A DNA stretch of 64,000 bases from Plantago major (Eukaryota > Streptophyta > Magnoliopsida > Lamiales > Plantaginaceae). Every line of letters begins with the position of its first letter. Within the stretch, counting starts at the first letter, position 1. Shown piece after piece: positions 46,401 through 57,235 of the stretch. Location of the stretch: NCBI GenBank assembly GCA_026545765.1, contig CM048840.1, positions 21,890,765 through 21,954,764 on the forward strand, given 5' to 3'. The notes beneath the pieces were generated by a model. That model was not told the origin of the DNA. It ran no database searches and worked only from the letters and a program-made list of their open reading frames with translations. Position numbers and translations under genes: made by a program.

Positions 46401-48854
46401 GAGGAGGTAAATGGGCAAAAGATCACTATTCCAGAAGTGATCAATCTGGTCTCTGAAGATGAAGAAGAGAAGGAGACTGATGAAAATGACTATGAAGATT
46501 CTCCTTCTGACCATCACAAGGATGAGAATGATAAGAAGGATGATGATGATGCCCCTGCACCAGGGACAGGAGGGATTACACAGAGAAAGAATGCCTCAGT
46601 TGTTGAAAAACACACTGAGAGGACATCACAAAAATTCCCTCCTCCATCTCCCCAGAAATCTACCCATCCATCTTCCCAACAACAAAAGGACACTACTGAA
46701 CAAGTAGTTGAGCACTCTGAGGAAACAACTCAAAAGATATTGAATACACAAACCAGAGCTGCTCAACTCAAACAACTGTTGGAAGAAGAACAACAGCTCC
46801 ATCTTCAACTGGAAGAAGAGCTAGCTAAATTCAGAGATAAGCTTAATCAACTTCAAGATCAATACTTACAAGAAATGGTAGCTTACTCTGAGGTCAAAGA
46901 GCTCCAGGATGCTGTAAATTCCATTGCTAAGGAGCTAGAAAATGAAGAAGTATCTGAAGAAAAGCATGATGCTAAGGCTGCATCACCAACAAAAGATATA
47001 CCATCCTCCTCTTTGAAAGGAAAGAAGCCCATCTCTGAGATGGTTGCTGGACTAGAAAATCTTGAAAATGTCCAAGAGGATGAAGATCACTGGGCTGATG
47101 ACTCAGATGATGAAGAAGAGAAGAAATTGGCAGAACACCGCAATGAACACTTAGCGGTTTCTCATTTGAAAAGGAAGCTAATTGCTCCTAAAATATTCAG
47201 CAAGCTGCCAAATGTCAACTCCAATGAATACTTGAACAGATATCAAGTACTGGCCAAATTGAAAAAGGAGTTGTTTTCTCAAGATAAAGCCGCCATCGAT
47301 CCTCGCAGAAATGAAGACATTCACTGAGCTCATCATTCAGAGGACAACCAGTCTGGTCATTGCTCAGAAAGACCTAGGCATGGTTAGGGATGATGACCAA
47401 AACTTGGCTGCAAAAGCTTTTGAAGAAGCTAGCTATGCTGTTGGAAAAGCAGATGCCATTCAAGGCCCATTGGCATAGCTCACTGATAAGGAAAATGGAC
47501 TTATCAAACAAAATCAGAAGCTCAAAGCTGAACTTCAGAAGTTGGTCACTGCCTATAACTGCTTACAAGGGCATTTTGAGTCTCTCTCAGAATCCTTTAT
47601 GAAGCTTAGTCAGCTAACAATGACTAAGGGGGAAGGATTGTACAAATCTGGACCTCAAAGTCAGGAGGAATGGGAAGAAGGAGAAGGATATAAGAAGAAA
47701 TATGGAGCTGGTGCTGCTCAGAGAGGAAGAAGAAACAAGAAAACTTTGCAGCCACCACTCAGAATCAATGAGCCCTCCTCAAGTCAAGCTGCTTTGCAAA
47801 TAGTAGCTACTTCCCATAAACCAACTGAAGGAACTTCAATGGTAACAAGGGCCATGGCACAGAAACCTCCAAGGAGTACCAAGGCTCCAAGGAGAAGACA
47901 AGTGAGAGAGATTGATGAGTCTTCTAAAGAAGAAGAAGAAGAAGAAGAAGGCCAAATCAAATCCCTAGGCAATGAAGAAGGCTGCAAAACTCTCACAGGA
48001 ATTAATCTTGATGATGATGATGATGAAGAGACTGTTGAAGATGAAGCTCATCTTCACAGAAAAAGAAAAATTGATAGCCTAACTGAGCCCATAGCTGCAA
48101 AGCCTTTGGCAGCTAAAACACCCTCTGGAAATACCAAGTCAATCCAGGGTGATTCTTCAAGCAATCCAAGGGAAAACTCAAGGCAAAGGAGGAATAGATT
48201 GAGAGCTGAAAGAAGAAAAGGTCAACTTCCACTCAGGCCAGAAGAAGCCAGAATTGAGTATGTGAAGACTGACAACAACTCCTCCTCCTACAGGTGTATT
48301 CATCAGAGGAATGGATACTGGAACTCAAGCACTTGCTTATAAATGAAAAAGGATTTCCAATACCCATCCATCAACAACTTATGGCATGGAGAAAAGATAA
48401 GCCAATCTTGATCAACACCAATCATGTCAAAGCTTGGTTGGATTTTGAAGTTGTCAAGAGAGTTGAAGCCATGAGGAAGGACCTTAATGATGAATGTCCT
48501 TATGGAAAACCTGATGATTTGCATAGAGTCCCAAACCTCACTGGAACAGGCACAAGGCCAAGACTTGCTGTGGAACCCTTTGAGTCATTCTACATGACTG
48601 AAGATCAATACAAGGGTTACATCAGATATATGAGGATCATATATGATTACTTCAAGTTATCAGATATCAGAATTGAGCATGCCTGGAAACGGGGAAAGTA
48701 TTTATGGGTCAAACACTTTGCCAAGAAAAATCCCACCAAATCATACAAAGAAGTATGTGGTTATGCCAGAGACACTGAGATGTTGGTCAGAACCTTACTC
48801 TATGACTACTCAGATGATATCAAAAGATTTGGAGATAGGGAGTATGCAAATTGA
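43500..48854 (+). pseudogene. Extra (so-called env-like) region of Sirevirus 2, fossil
   Basis: Homologous to 24614-29760. The first module reads KLILDMLEKAQIKGFL, then SSLDVLEFYNNSRII and VQGKEILLDLTTFYKLFDL. A long acidic middle is full of VSEE/TEQV repeats, followed by a strong coiled coil near 46740-46930 (LKQLLEEEQQLHLQLEEELA). The C-terminal globular part near 48300-48850 includes FESFYMTEDQYKGYIRYM. No membrane segment or signal peptide is visible. Short intron-like gaps seem to divide it. A few to several breaks. Confidence 0.72.
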
Positions 48855-49228
48855 TCCTTGAGTCAAAGATTTGAAGACTTGAAGACTAGTTTATTAGGAT
48901 GTCTACTTGGAGCTTGGTTACTCCTGTTGTCCTAATTTACTATGTATTTTGTATCTTGCTGACTGATCTAAAATGTTGTTTTATCATATTAAAGTTATCT
49001 CTGAACTTTCTTTGTAACATATCTGATCAAACCTACTCTCAGATATCAATCTATAAAAGATAACTTGTCAGCAAAGATCACACCTTGTGATTTGGTTGAT
49101 GTTTACTTTCTGCACTTAATTATATGAATTAAAAGATCATAAGAAATGATTAAGTGGTGGATTGTTTACTCATCCAGATTTGTAATAGGTCAGATAGTCA
49201 TCGTTAACTGATCAAAATGGGGTAAATT

Positions 49229-50869
49229 TGGTAGGAATATCTGTTTAGATTTTGATCAGCAGCCTAATGACTTATCTTAGCTCAGAAAGGTGGTTAGTAC
49301 TCTTGGTTCACTTGAACACTGTAAAAGAGGAAACTCACTAAGTATGATAGTCTAGCTAATCTTGTATAGGATGTTAGGTCTCTGAATGTAATTTTTATTT
49401 TTCTTTAAAGAAGACCAAGAAGAAGGCATCCAGCATGATATGTTCAAAGGATTTGAAGATGTGAAGACTGCACAAGATTGCTGAAGACAAAGGTTTCCAG
49501 ATACCTATGATCAAATATCTTAAAGACACAAGCGTTTTTAAATAAACAGTGTTGCAAAAAGATATCTGAGAAATAAAAGGTTTCTGAGACGAGGAAAGTG
49601 CCCATACCTTGGACATAAACTATGTTTCTGAAAAAGAAAAATATATTATAACAAGGTGTTTCAACAAGTGATATCTGGAGTTGTGTTAAACTCTTGAAAA
49701 GGACGTGCACAGCATCAGAGAAATCTGATAGCATAAAGATCTCTGACACCATGCATAGTTCCGTTGGCACTACAGGACAAAAGTATAGTACAATGCATTA
49801 AATGTACGGACAGACATGTCTGAACAAAAACGGTAGCTTCTGAAGAAGAAGACAAACGTACTACAGTACTATACTCAGATATCAATAGTTTGAATTTGAT
49901 TTAAACCTAACGGATACTATTCAAACGGCACTCAAATTCATCTATAAATATCAAACACTTAGACTGCTTGAGAACACACCTTAGAACACTGAACTTACAT
50001 TGATTACTCTCACAAGTTCTCTCAAGCATACTACTTACCTTCAAGCTTTCTGTTGCGACCAAAGCTCTTGATTCTAAGTAGCACAAAAGTTCTAAGTGTC
50101 CTGATCCTTAACAAGCATTGCTATTTGTGAAAGAGTTGAATTAAGATTTGATATCTAATATTCATTCTCTTGAACACTTATCATAGACTTGGGTCAGTAA
50201 AGAACAAGATACCATACATTGCAAAGTGTATTAAGTATACTTGATTCATAGAGCTATCTGCATAACTGAACAAGTTATTAAAGAAGCTCACCTGACAAAC
50301 TACCTTAACCAACACCTTAATCGGCGTGGAGTACATGAAGTACTTAGTTTGGGAAACTAAAGAATAACTCCAAGATTACTGAGCATAGGAAGTACTTAGT
50401 TTGAGAAACTAAGGAATAGCTCAAAAGGTTTCTGAGTACATGAAGTACTTGGCTGTGAAAGCCGGTGAATAACTCAGGGGGAACACTTGGTTGGGAACCT
50501 AGTGTATTTAGGAATCAAGAGAAGATACTTGTAAGGTTACCTCATTTATCTGTCTTAGTGGATTCTAGGTCTGAGAAAGGCCGAAGTGGATTAGTTGAAG
50601 GACTACGCCACCTTCAGATACCACTATAAAAAGACTTGTGTTATTTACTTTCTGCATCTTATTACTTGCTTAATTTACCTTGCAAAGTATTTACACCTAT
50701 CTTGCTGAGCACGTGCACTTATCACAGAAAAGTCTTCTGCTCTCTGAAATTAAGTATCAGAAATCTTCACAGATATCTGAGAAACCATGTTTATCGACAA
50801 AAGTTTTAAAAGACTATTCACCCCCCCCCCCCCCTCTAGTCTTTTACCGTGCCGTTATCTGGACCAACA
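49229..50869 (+). repeat. 3' LTR of Sirevirus 2, with PPT upstream
   Basis: Starts TGGTAGGAATATCTGTTTAG after the purine-rich AAAATGGGGTAAATT (49214-49228). It ends TCTGGACCAACA, followed by ATGTC. Its poly-C tract (50821-50834) has 14 C, against about 7 in the 5' LTR. Confidence 0.94.
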
Positions 50870-51978
50870 ATGTCCTAGAGACAATCAAATTGAGGACAAA
50901 TATACATATTCGATTCAGAATTTATTTATGATTATTGTTCATCTATAAATAGGCATTACAGTATGTAAATATTATTATCTGTTTGTCTGTAATTGTTTAC
51001 ATATGTGTTCCCATGAGCTTTATGTTATCACTAAGAATGTAAGATCTTGAGTGACACAACATGTCTCTTAAATAGCCCCAATCAATGATCATCGAGAATG
51101 AGATATCGATGATGCATTGGAGATTGACATGTGGTCTGCATCGTATCCTTTAAGGGTGTAGTAGCTATCACGACTACGAATTACTTGGTAATTCGTGATG
51201 GACACATGGACACTTTAGAGAGTGTTGGTATACCCAGTCGAGAAACCGTTTGATGTACTCTATTTATGTGTCTACGGAAGTAACGGTTTGTAGGGTAGTG
51301 TAATAGTCCTTTGACTTGAAGTCAATACGTACTACATGTGTGGACTTGTGTACTTTGACCATGACCAATGCTTGCACTCCTTGTAGGGGTAGATACGACA
51401 TGTGTTGGGCACATCACGAAACGCATGTTGGTAGTAGTTGAACCAAGATATGATTCATTCCTCAAAATAGACTTGGAGACAATACTTAACTTCTCATTAC
51501 TAGCTAGTTTGATCAAAGTCGTTGGCCAACGCAAGATATATTTGGAATGGTGTTCAAATATTATGGATCAATTAGTAGAATGAGATAAATGGATTAAGTT
51601 ATTGGAACAGACACTAAATCAAGTTCTAGACTTAATCGAGTGTTCGCGAATGAAAGGATCGTATCATCATAAGCTCTGCATTACAGGTGGTTTGCAATCC
51701 TCGCAAACGTTCCTTATGTATTAATAATGTTTGGTAAATTGTATAGGAGTTTCACCAAACCTTAATTAGATTAGTGCTTACTTACATAAGTCCCTATGGG
51801 TCATACTTTGAGGTGATTGTTCTACCAACTGAGTATTAGAGTGAATTAAATATTAATTGGATTAATAAATATTTAATTTACTATTATTGAGAATTGATCT
51901 GATAGAAACAATTAATAAGTCCAATTGGATTTATCGTACTTAATTAATTGTTATACTTTAAGAAAGTAAATTAATTGA
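50870..51978 (+). other. Copia-relic LTR, portion before CACTA 2
   Basis: Continuation of the LTR of the relic in MFS exon 2. A CTATAAATAGGC TATA box lies near 50943, followed by leader-like non-coding sequence. No gene is present; the short frames at 51322-51583 are chance. Confidence 0.6.
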
Positions 51979-53515
51979 CACTACAAGAATTCTGCAAAAT
52001 AGCGACCATTAGGGGCGAGTTTATTCGTCGCTATTTTAGCAACGGATCGCTAAGGTTAGCGACGGATCGCTCAAATTAGCGACGGGTAGAGCGTTTCGCC
52101 CTATCCGTCGCTAAATAGCGACGATATTTAGCGACGGATAATTATATCCGTCGCTAAATAACGACAGGATAATTCTATTCATCGTCACTTCTGTTGACTT
52201 TTTAATTTTCAAAAACAAAAGTATTTTAACGACGGATAGATTATCCGTCGTTAAATATGTAATTTAAAAATAAGAAAATAAATTTAGCGACGGATAGATC
52301 AAATCGACATAAACCCTAATATATAACCCTTCCTCTTCCTCCCTTCACGCACAAACCCTATTCTCTCCTACTTCCTTCCTCCCACCACCACCACCATTCC
52401 ACTACACCACCACCCTTCCACTACACCATCACTCCCACCACCACCATTCCACTACACCACCACCCACCACCACACCATTCCACGGCCACCACCACCACCC
52501 ACCACCACTCCACGGCCACCACCACACCACTCCACTCAACTCCACTGCCACCACACCACGGCCACCACCACACCACTCCACTCCACTGCCACCACCAAGC
52601 ACCACCAGATCCGCCACTCCACTGCCACCACCGTCCGATCCGACTTCCTCTGTCCAAGATTTGTCAAGATGCAACAAGATCTTATTTGAATTATTGTATT
52701 ATTGTATTAATTTTGTATAATTTCATATTTGTATTAATTTTGTAGTGTTAACTAGTATAGGATCTTGTATTTGATTTTTTTTTTGATCTTGTATTAGTAT
52801 AGGATTTTGTATTTGATTATGTAATTTTTATTAGTATACATTTAGTATTAGATTTGTATAGGTTTGAAATTTTTATAGCAAATTGAGTATTTTTGGTGAA
52901 ATGAAGGCTTCATTTGGTTTGAAGGAAAATGGAGGAAAAGAAAAAAAATAGGGAAAAATATTGTTTTCCACCAATTGGTAGTTCTCATGAAATCCTGAAA
53001 AATTCATCAAAATCTATACAAAATACATCTATCTCCACAAAATAAGGAAAGTTGTTTTTCCAGGAAAATCTTCTTTTCCCCCATTTTCCCTCAAACCAAA
53101 TGAAGCCGAAATGAAATGAAATGTATTTATATATTGTATTTATAAAATTGTATAATTATTCATATTTTTTTGTTTTCCATTTTTCAAAAATCTGCAAATT
53201 TGAAAAAAAAAAAAAAAAAAGAAGCTATTTAGCGACGGATTGTTTATCCGTCACTAAACATCGCATTTTTTGTTTTTTTTTAAAATGAAAAATCAGCTTT
53301 TTAGCGACGAATAATATCCGTCGCTAAAAAGTCAATGGTTTATCCGTCGCTAAATCCTTTCTTATATAATTTAATAAATAATTCTAACAAACTATCCGTC
53401 GTTAAGCTCGCCGTAAGACGACGACTTTTCTATCCGTCGCTAAGAACTTAGCGACGGATCAGCAGGTGTTTAGCGACGGATAAATTCGTCGCTAAACACC
53501 TGGATTTTTGTAGTG
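51979..53515 (-). mobile_element. Non-autonomous CACTA (En/Spm) transposon 2
   Basis: Begins CACTACAAGAATTCTG and ends GGATTTTTGTAGTG. Subterminal regions carry many copies of AGCGACGGATA and its inverse TATCCGTCGCT, as in CACTA 1. The core contains an ACC-rich tract, the reverse complement of the GGT tract of CACTA 1, so this is a related element in opposite orientation. The flanking triplets (TGA and AAT) do not match, so the target duplication is lost or mutated. No transposase is encoded. It sits in the LTR of the Copia relic. Confidence 0.88.
52380..52640 (-). repeat. ACC-rich minisatellite in CACTA 2
   Basis: Repeats of CCACCACCACCATTCCACTA-type units (GGTGG on the minus strand) downstream of a CT-rich stretch. 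It is the counterpart of the GGT tract of CACTA 1. The minus-strand frames through it (52421-52677) are low-complexity artefacts. Confidence 0.88.
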
Positions 53516-54190
53516 AATTGGATTTAATTTATATTCGAAGAAAGATTGATTAGATTAAATTGGATTTAATTAATTAAAGCAAGAAAGTTTATTTGGACCA
53601 AATTGGAATGAAGTCCAAACATAAAAGCCCAAAAGAGGTAAAGAAAAATAAGCTAGGCTTAGTGGGTTTCAAACCCATGACCAAATGCTTAATGGACTCA
53701 AGCTAAACCAAATGGGCCAAGAGTCCTTGTATGTTTGGTAACTGCTCGATAGTATAAGATACTATGCAGTTCAGTTTTCTTAGTTAGTTACCATACGTCT
53801 CTCTACTCTTCTTGCGTGAATCATCTTTCTTCATGATTCTATTCTCTATAACCCCAGTTTAGTCTAGTTTCGAACGGGAACATCCTAGAGTTCTTCGGTA
53901 GAATTGATTGCCCGTGGATACCAAGGTAGAGGAAGCTAATCGTGACGTATTGGGTTCAACATCTCATACATGACAAACAGATTCAAAGTACTTGACGAAC
54001 AGATTCAAAGTACTTGACGGACAGATTCGCAGAAGAGCTTTGAGGTTTTAAAGCTGCTGTATGAAAAGCTAGTGCGACAAGTAAGTATTTATTTGCTTGT
54101 TTTAACGTTATATAGTCATTGGATCAAGATAAGTATGCAATAAAATATTTGAATTCCGCTACTAGGGTTTCCTTTGCATATTTACCAACA
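53516..54190 (+). other. Copia-relic LTR, portion after CACTA 2
   Basis: Non-coding LTR sequence. It includes TAGTTAGTTACCATACGTCTC and a leader-like stretch. It ends TATTTACCAACA at 54190, where MFS exon 2 starts again. Confidence 0.6.
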
Positions 54191-54478
54191 GTATCGGACT
54201 TGCAATAGTCATCCCAGCAATGTCATCCCTTGTTGCTGACCCAACCGATGACAGTAACCGTGGCACTGCATTTGGGTTGCTACAGCTAACTACCAGTATA
54301 GGTTCCATCATGGGTGGATTTGTTGCCGTTCTCCTAGCATCCTCCTCGTATATGGGAATTCCTGGCTGGAGAGTTGCTTTCCACCTGGTTGCACTACTAA
54401 GTGTTGTAATCGGCATTTTACTTCGCTTATTTGCCAAAGATCCTCGCTTTTTTGACAAAGACGATACCATAAAGAATC
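54191..54478 (+). pseudogene. MFS copy C exon 2, middle piece
   Basis: Reads IGLAIVIPAMSSLVADPTDD, then SNRGTAFGLLQLTTSIGSIM and on to LLRLFAKDPRFFDKDDTIKN, matching copy A with conservative differences. It ends at KNR plus the first base of the next codon, where the target duplication GACCA (54479-54483) and a small Copia derivative begin. Confidence 0.9.
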
Positions 54479-54483
54479 GACCA

Positions 54484-55833
54484 TGTTAGAATATGTTTAG
54501 GATTATGTTGGTAATTAGAAGTATAGGTTGATTAGGATTCCTTATTGATGTCCAGCTATACACTCTTATATATATATGAGATTGATTAATGAGAATCAAC
54601 AGGGAAAATAATTCTTTCATGGTATCAGAGCCATGTAAGTCTCCAACGAGCATGGGTCATGCCTCTCCTTTTTTCTTTCTTCCACCCTAAAATTTCTCTG
54701 ATTTTTTCCCTCAACGCAATCAATCTGATTGCCCTTGCCATTCTCTCTTTCTTCTCTTTTCTTCCCTTTCTCCTTATCTCTCCAGCGCCTTCACGCGTTC
54801 CCTTCCTCCAAATTGCCCTCCATCGAACCCTAGCGCCGCCGCCTCTTCTCCGGCTTCCACTGCGCCTCACTCTCGCTGAGCTCTCTTCTCCGGCGGTCAA
54901 TTCCTCCGGCCAGGTCTTCCTCTTTTGATTACACAACGGATTTCTCTTCTTCTTATGCGGTTGAGCCGTTTTCTTCTCCCGCAGCTCTACTGATGCATTT
55001 TCTCCACACGTCGTCGCCTTCCTCGAGCAACTTGCCTTTTCATCATCGACCTCTTTTGCTCAAGTTGATGTTGGATCTTGGACTGCTGTGGTCACCTGTT
55101 GACCCCTCTCTACCTACTCATGCCTATCTCTATGTAATCACTTGTTGATCCCTCTTCGTCTGCCTCTGTGTGGTCTTATATCCTCTCTACCTATTCTGGG
55201 TGTCTCTCTATATGTCTGCTCTGGGTGCTTAAGTTCTTTCTTCTTCCGTTGTCATCTCGTCTTCTTTGTCCTATCTCGTTCTTCTCCTCTCCAAACTTTC
55301 CCGTCTCGTGTGGCGCCTCTCCCAGATTATGTCGCCATGACTTCTGGTACCTCGCCTGAAGTTACGACCTCCTTCCACCCAACTCTTGCAGACTCGAGCA
55401 CTTCAGTGGGGTTGGGTACCAAATTTGGATCCTCCTTGTCCATACCCGACTGCCCCTTGGTATCGCCCCCCGTCCGGTCCATCTCACCAAGCTGGTCTTA
55501 TTGGATCTCACCCACAGCAAGCCCATACATTTTGCCTCGCCTGCTCTCCTACAACATCAACGTAGCACGTCATGGATGAAATCTGTCGATTCTTAACTAT
55601 GAGTCGACTTTTCCCCAAAGGACTTCCACAAGTTCAGTTTGACGTTTTTGGGGACAGTCTCAACGTTCATCAACCTCCCGTTTCGACTGAGGGGGAGTGT
55701 TAGAATATGTTTAGGATTATGTTGGTAATTAGAAGTATAGGTTGATTAGGATTCCTTATTGATGTCTAGTTATACACTCTTGTATATATATGAGATTGAT
55801 TAATGAGAATTAGCAGGGAAAATAATTCTTTCA
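54484..55833 (+). mobile_element. Short non-autonomous Copia derivative in MFS exon 2, fossil
   Basis: Two 136-bp LTRs (54484-54619 and 55698-55833; TGTTAGAATATG...ATTCTTTCA) with a perfect target duplication GACCA (54479-54483 and 55834-55838). The PBS TGGTATCAGAGCCATG follows the 5' LTR directly, and the PPT ACTGAGGGGGAG precedes the 3' LTR. The 1.08-kb interior has lost nearly all of gag-pol. Just before the PPT, FTKGLPQVQFDVFGDSLN-style text is the tail of a Copia RNase H. It is therefore an internally deleted derivative, broken as a coding element but structurally complete. The LTRs differ at five positions by my count, suggesting roughly 1.5-3 million years. Confidence 0.92.
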
Positions 55834-55838
55834 GACCA

Positions 55839-56240
55839 GAACCCAAATCCTTCAAACAAGAAGTGAAGAGTGTCCTCATTTCAGTTACTGGTAGGGCAAG
55901 GTGTTGCAGGATCGATCCCTATATCAGCTCTTTCATTTGCGACAACGTGGTTAGAGTTAATGGGATTCTCTCATCAGACAACAACATTTCTTTGGACTAT
56001 GTTTAATGTCTCTTTATCATTTGGAGGACTGATTGGTGGGTTGATGGGTGATGTTGTTGCTAAACGGTTGCCAGATTCTGGGAGGATTGTTCTGGCACAG
56101 ATAAGCTCTGGTTCGGCCATACCATTAGCCGTGATTCTGATGCTGGCATTGCCTACCAATCCTCCCGTAGCTGTAACTTACGGTTTTGTATTTGTTATCA
56201 TGGGATTGATGATCTCTTGGAGCGCTGCTGCTGCTATCAA
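55839..56240 (+). pseudogene. MFS copy C exon 2, last piece
   Basis: Starts EPKSFKQEVKS, then jumps to FQLLVGQGVAGSIPISALSF in another frame because about 32 bp present in copy A (the NDLIKEAKAVMKVPS part) are missing. The rest (ATTWLELMGFSHQTTTFLWT to MGLMISWSAAAAIK) is well preserved. The donor is AA|GTACTT in place of AG|GTACTT. Confidence 0.88.
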
Positions 56241-56343
56241 GTACTTATTCCTAAACCACTGTACTATAGTTTTCTTTTTCTTTCTGTTTTTTCCTGAATC
56301 TAAATCTATTTGTTTCCTGATATGACATTTCCGTCTCGTGCAG

Positions 56344-56782
56344 TTCAATCTTTGCAGAAATAGTTCCAGAAAAATCTTGAACAAGTATCTATGCAAGTAT
56401 GCATGCTCTGGACAGGTTCTTTGAGTCTATACTAGCTTCATTTGCAGCACCGATTGTTGGAATATTAGCGCAGCTAGTCTATGGCTATAAACCTATTGAA
56501 GAGGGAGCTGAAACAGATGGACAAAATGCTGCAGCACTTGGTAAAGCCCTGTATACATCTATAGGCATCCCAACAGTAATCTCTTGTTCCTTCTATTCGT
56601 TTCTGTATTGTACGTATCCAAGGGAGAGGAATTGAGCTAGAATGGAGGCTCTAATTGAATCAGATGTGCAACCTGTGGACGGCGAAAGTTCCGGTGCCAT
56701 TGAAAAATATTCATCAGTTCGCGAAACTGTATTTAGTCATCAAAGTGATTATGAACAGGGAATATTGTCTCATGAGAAGTGA
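56344..56782 (+). pseudogene. MFS copy C exon 3
   Basis: Follows CTCGTGCAG. It begins SIFAEIVPEK and then has a TGA where copy A has CGA. A small internal duplication near 56385-56405 (AGTAT-GCA repeated) follows, then the reading continues ALDRFFESILASFAAPIVGI and on to FLYCTYPRERN, with a second TGA where copy A has CGA. It ends with the same HEK/HER-type terminus and TGA (56780-56782). Confidence 0.88.
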
Positions 56783-57119
56783 TATACTCAGATTTCAGAT
56801 ACAAGCTTTAGGCTATGCTGCACAAGAAAATTCATAATATAGATTGAATGTGCTGTAACTGTAATATATTCATAAACTTTGGTACAAGATTAAATTAAGA
56901 AAAAGGGCTGGTTGCAAAGAATTCTCAGAATGTATTGGGGATATTCACAATCTTTTTCCATCTCTTTATGTAAGGAATTGTAATTTCACAACTGCAATTG
57001 ATCAATCTATAAGTTTTTTTTCATCTTATAGATTATTCTCAATGGCCTTGAGCAAAGTATGTGATATGTTGCATAATAGAGTTTCCTGTCTGAACCGATT
57101 CGAGACGATTACATCTATA
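56783..57119 (+). other. 3' flank of MFS copy C, shared with copy A
   Basis: Matches 8900-9215 downstream of copy A (TTGCAAAGAATTCTCAGAAT, ATATTCACAATCTTTTTCC, ATCTCTTTATGTAAGG and a CGAGACGATTACATCTATA end). It marks the right limit of the duplicated block at about 57118. Confidence 0.65.
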
Positions 57120-57235
57120 TGATCTAGCCAAGCAGAAGGTGTATGACTGAGCAGGCATGACCTAGCCCAAGCCGAAGGTCTGTAACCGAGCCGACATGAT
57201 CTAGCCCAACCCAAAGGCCTATAACTGAGTCAACA
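57120..57235 (+). repeat. Three tandem 38-39 bp repeats
   Basis: Three imperfect copies, each starting TGATCTAGCC or TGACCTAGCC and running through AAGCAGAAGG or AAGCCGAAGG, then TGACTGAGC or TAACCGAGCC, to (A)CA. No coding meaning is evident. Confidence 0.85.

Larger units (their letters stand above)
34205..50869 (+). mobile_element. Sirevirus-type Copia element 2, fossil
   Basis: A 16.7-kb element with LTRs of 1642 and 1641 bp, a perfect target duplication ATGTC (34200-34204 and 50870-50874), a tRNA-iMet PBS and a PPT. Gag, pol and the extra region are in the same order as in Sirevirus 1 and are closely related to it, but from a distinct subfamily (different LTR). It is the better preserved of the two, with perhaps ten breaks in coding regions plus a solo Gypsy LTR inserted between integrase and RT. 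LTR pairs differ by about 2-3 percent by eye, suggesting roughly one to two million years. Confidence 0.95.
33985..54190 (+). mobile_element. 5'-truncated Copia relic in MFS exon 2, fossil
   Basis: Only the end of RNase H (the ENIAD-FTKP style around 34070-34110), the typical CCAAGTGGGAGAT tract and a 3' LTR remain. The LTR begins TGAAAG at 34189, is interrupted 16 bp later by Sirevirus 2, resumes at 50870, contains CACTA 2 and ends CCAACA at 54190, where MFS exon 2 resumes. Without insertions the LTR is about 1.8 kb. The left end of the element is lost, so there is no target duplication. It is broken beyond use and older than Sirevirus 2. Confidence 0.75.
10261..56782 (+). pseudogene. MFS transporter copy C, split over 46.5 kb
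   Basis: A third copy of the same MFS gene. Its parts are exon 1 at 10261-10548, intron 1 pieces at 10549-10619, 32735-32966 and 33957-33966, exon 2 pieces at 33967-33984, 54191-54478 and 55839-56240, and exon 3 at 56344-56782. Intron 1 received a Copia element and a pogo-type element. Exon 2 received two further LTR elements. The gene also has point damage of its own: a TAA at codon 8 of exon 1, two stops in exon 3, and a stretch of exon 2 about 30 bp shorter than in copy A. With the insertions ignored, intron and exon sequence matches copy A closely, so this is a fairly recent tandem duplicate. It cannot make the full transporter. Confidence 0.9.

Noticed and set aside
16770-50869. The two Sireviruses as a single duplicated segment
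   Set aside because: They have different LTR sequences, separate perfect target duplications (TATAC and ATGTC) and different hosts, so they are independent insertions of related families.
52421-52677. Minus-strand Gly/Val/Trp-rich frames
   Set aside because: Same artefact in the ACC-rich tract of CACTA 2.
54659-54928. 89-codon hydrophobic frame in the small Copia derivative
   Set aside because: It starts in the leader after the PBS, is CT-rich, and has no family similarity; it is most likely non-coding leader.
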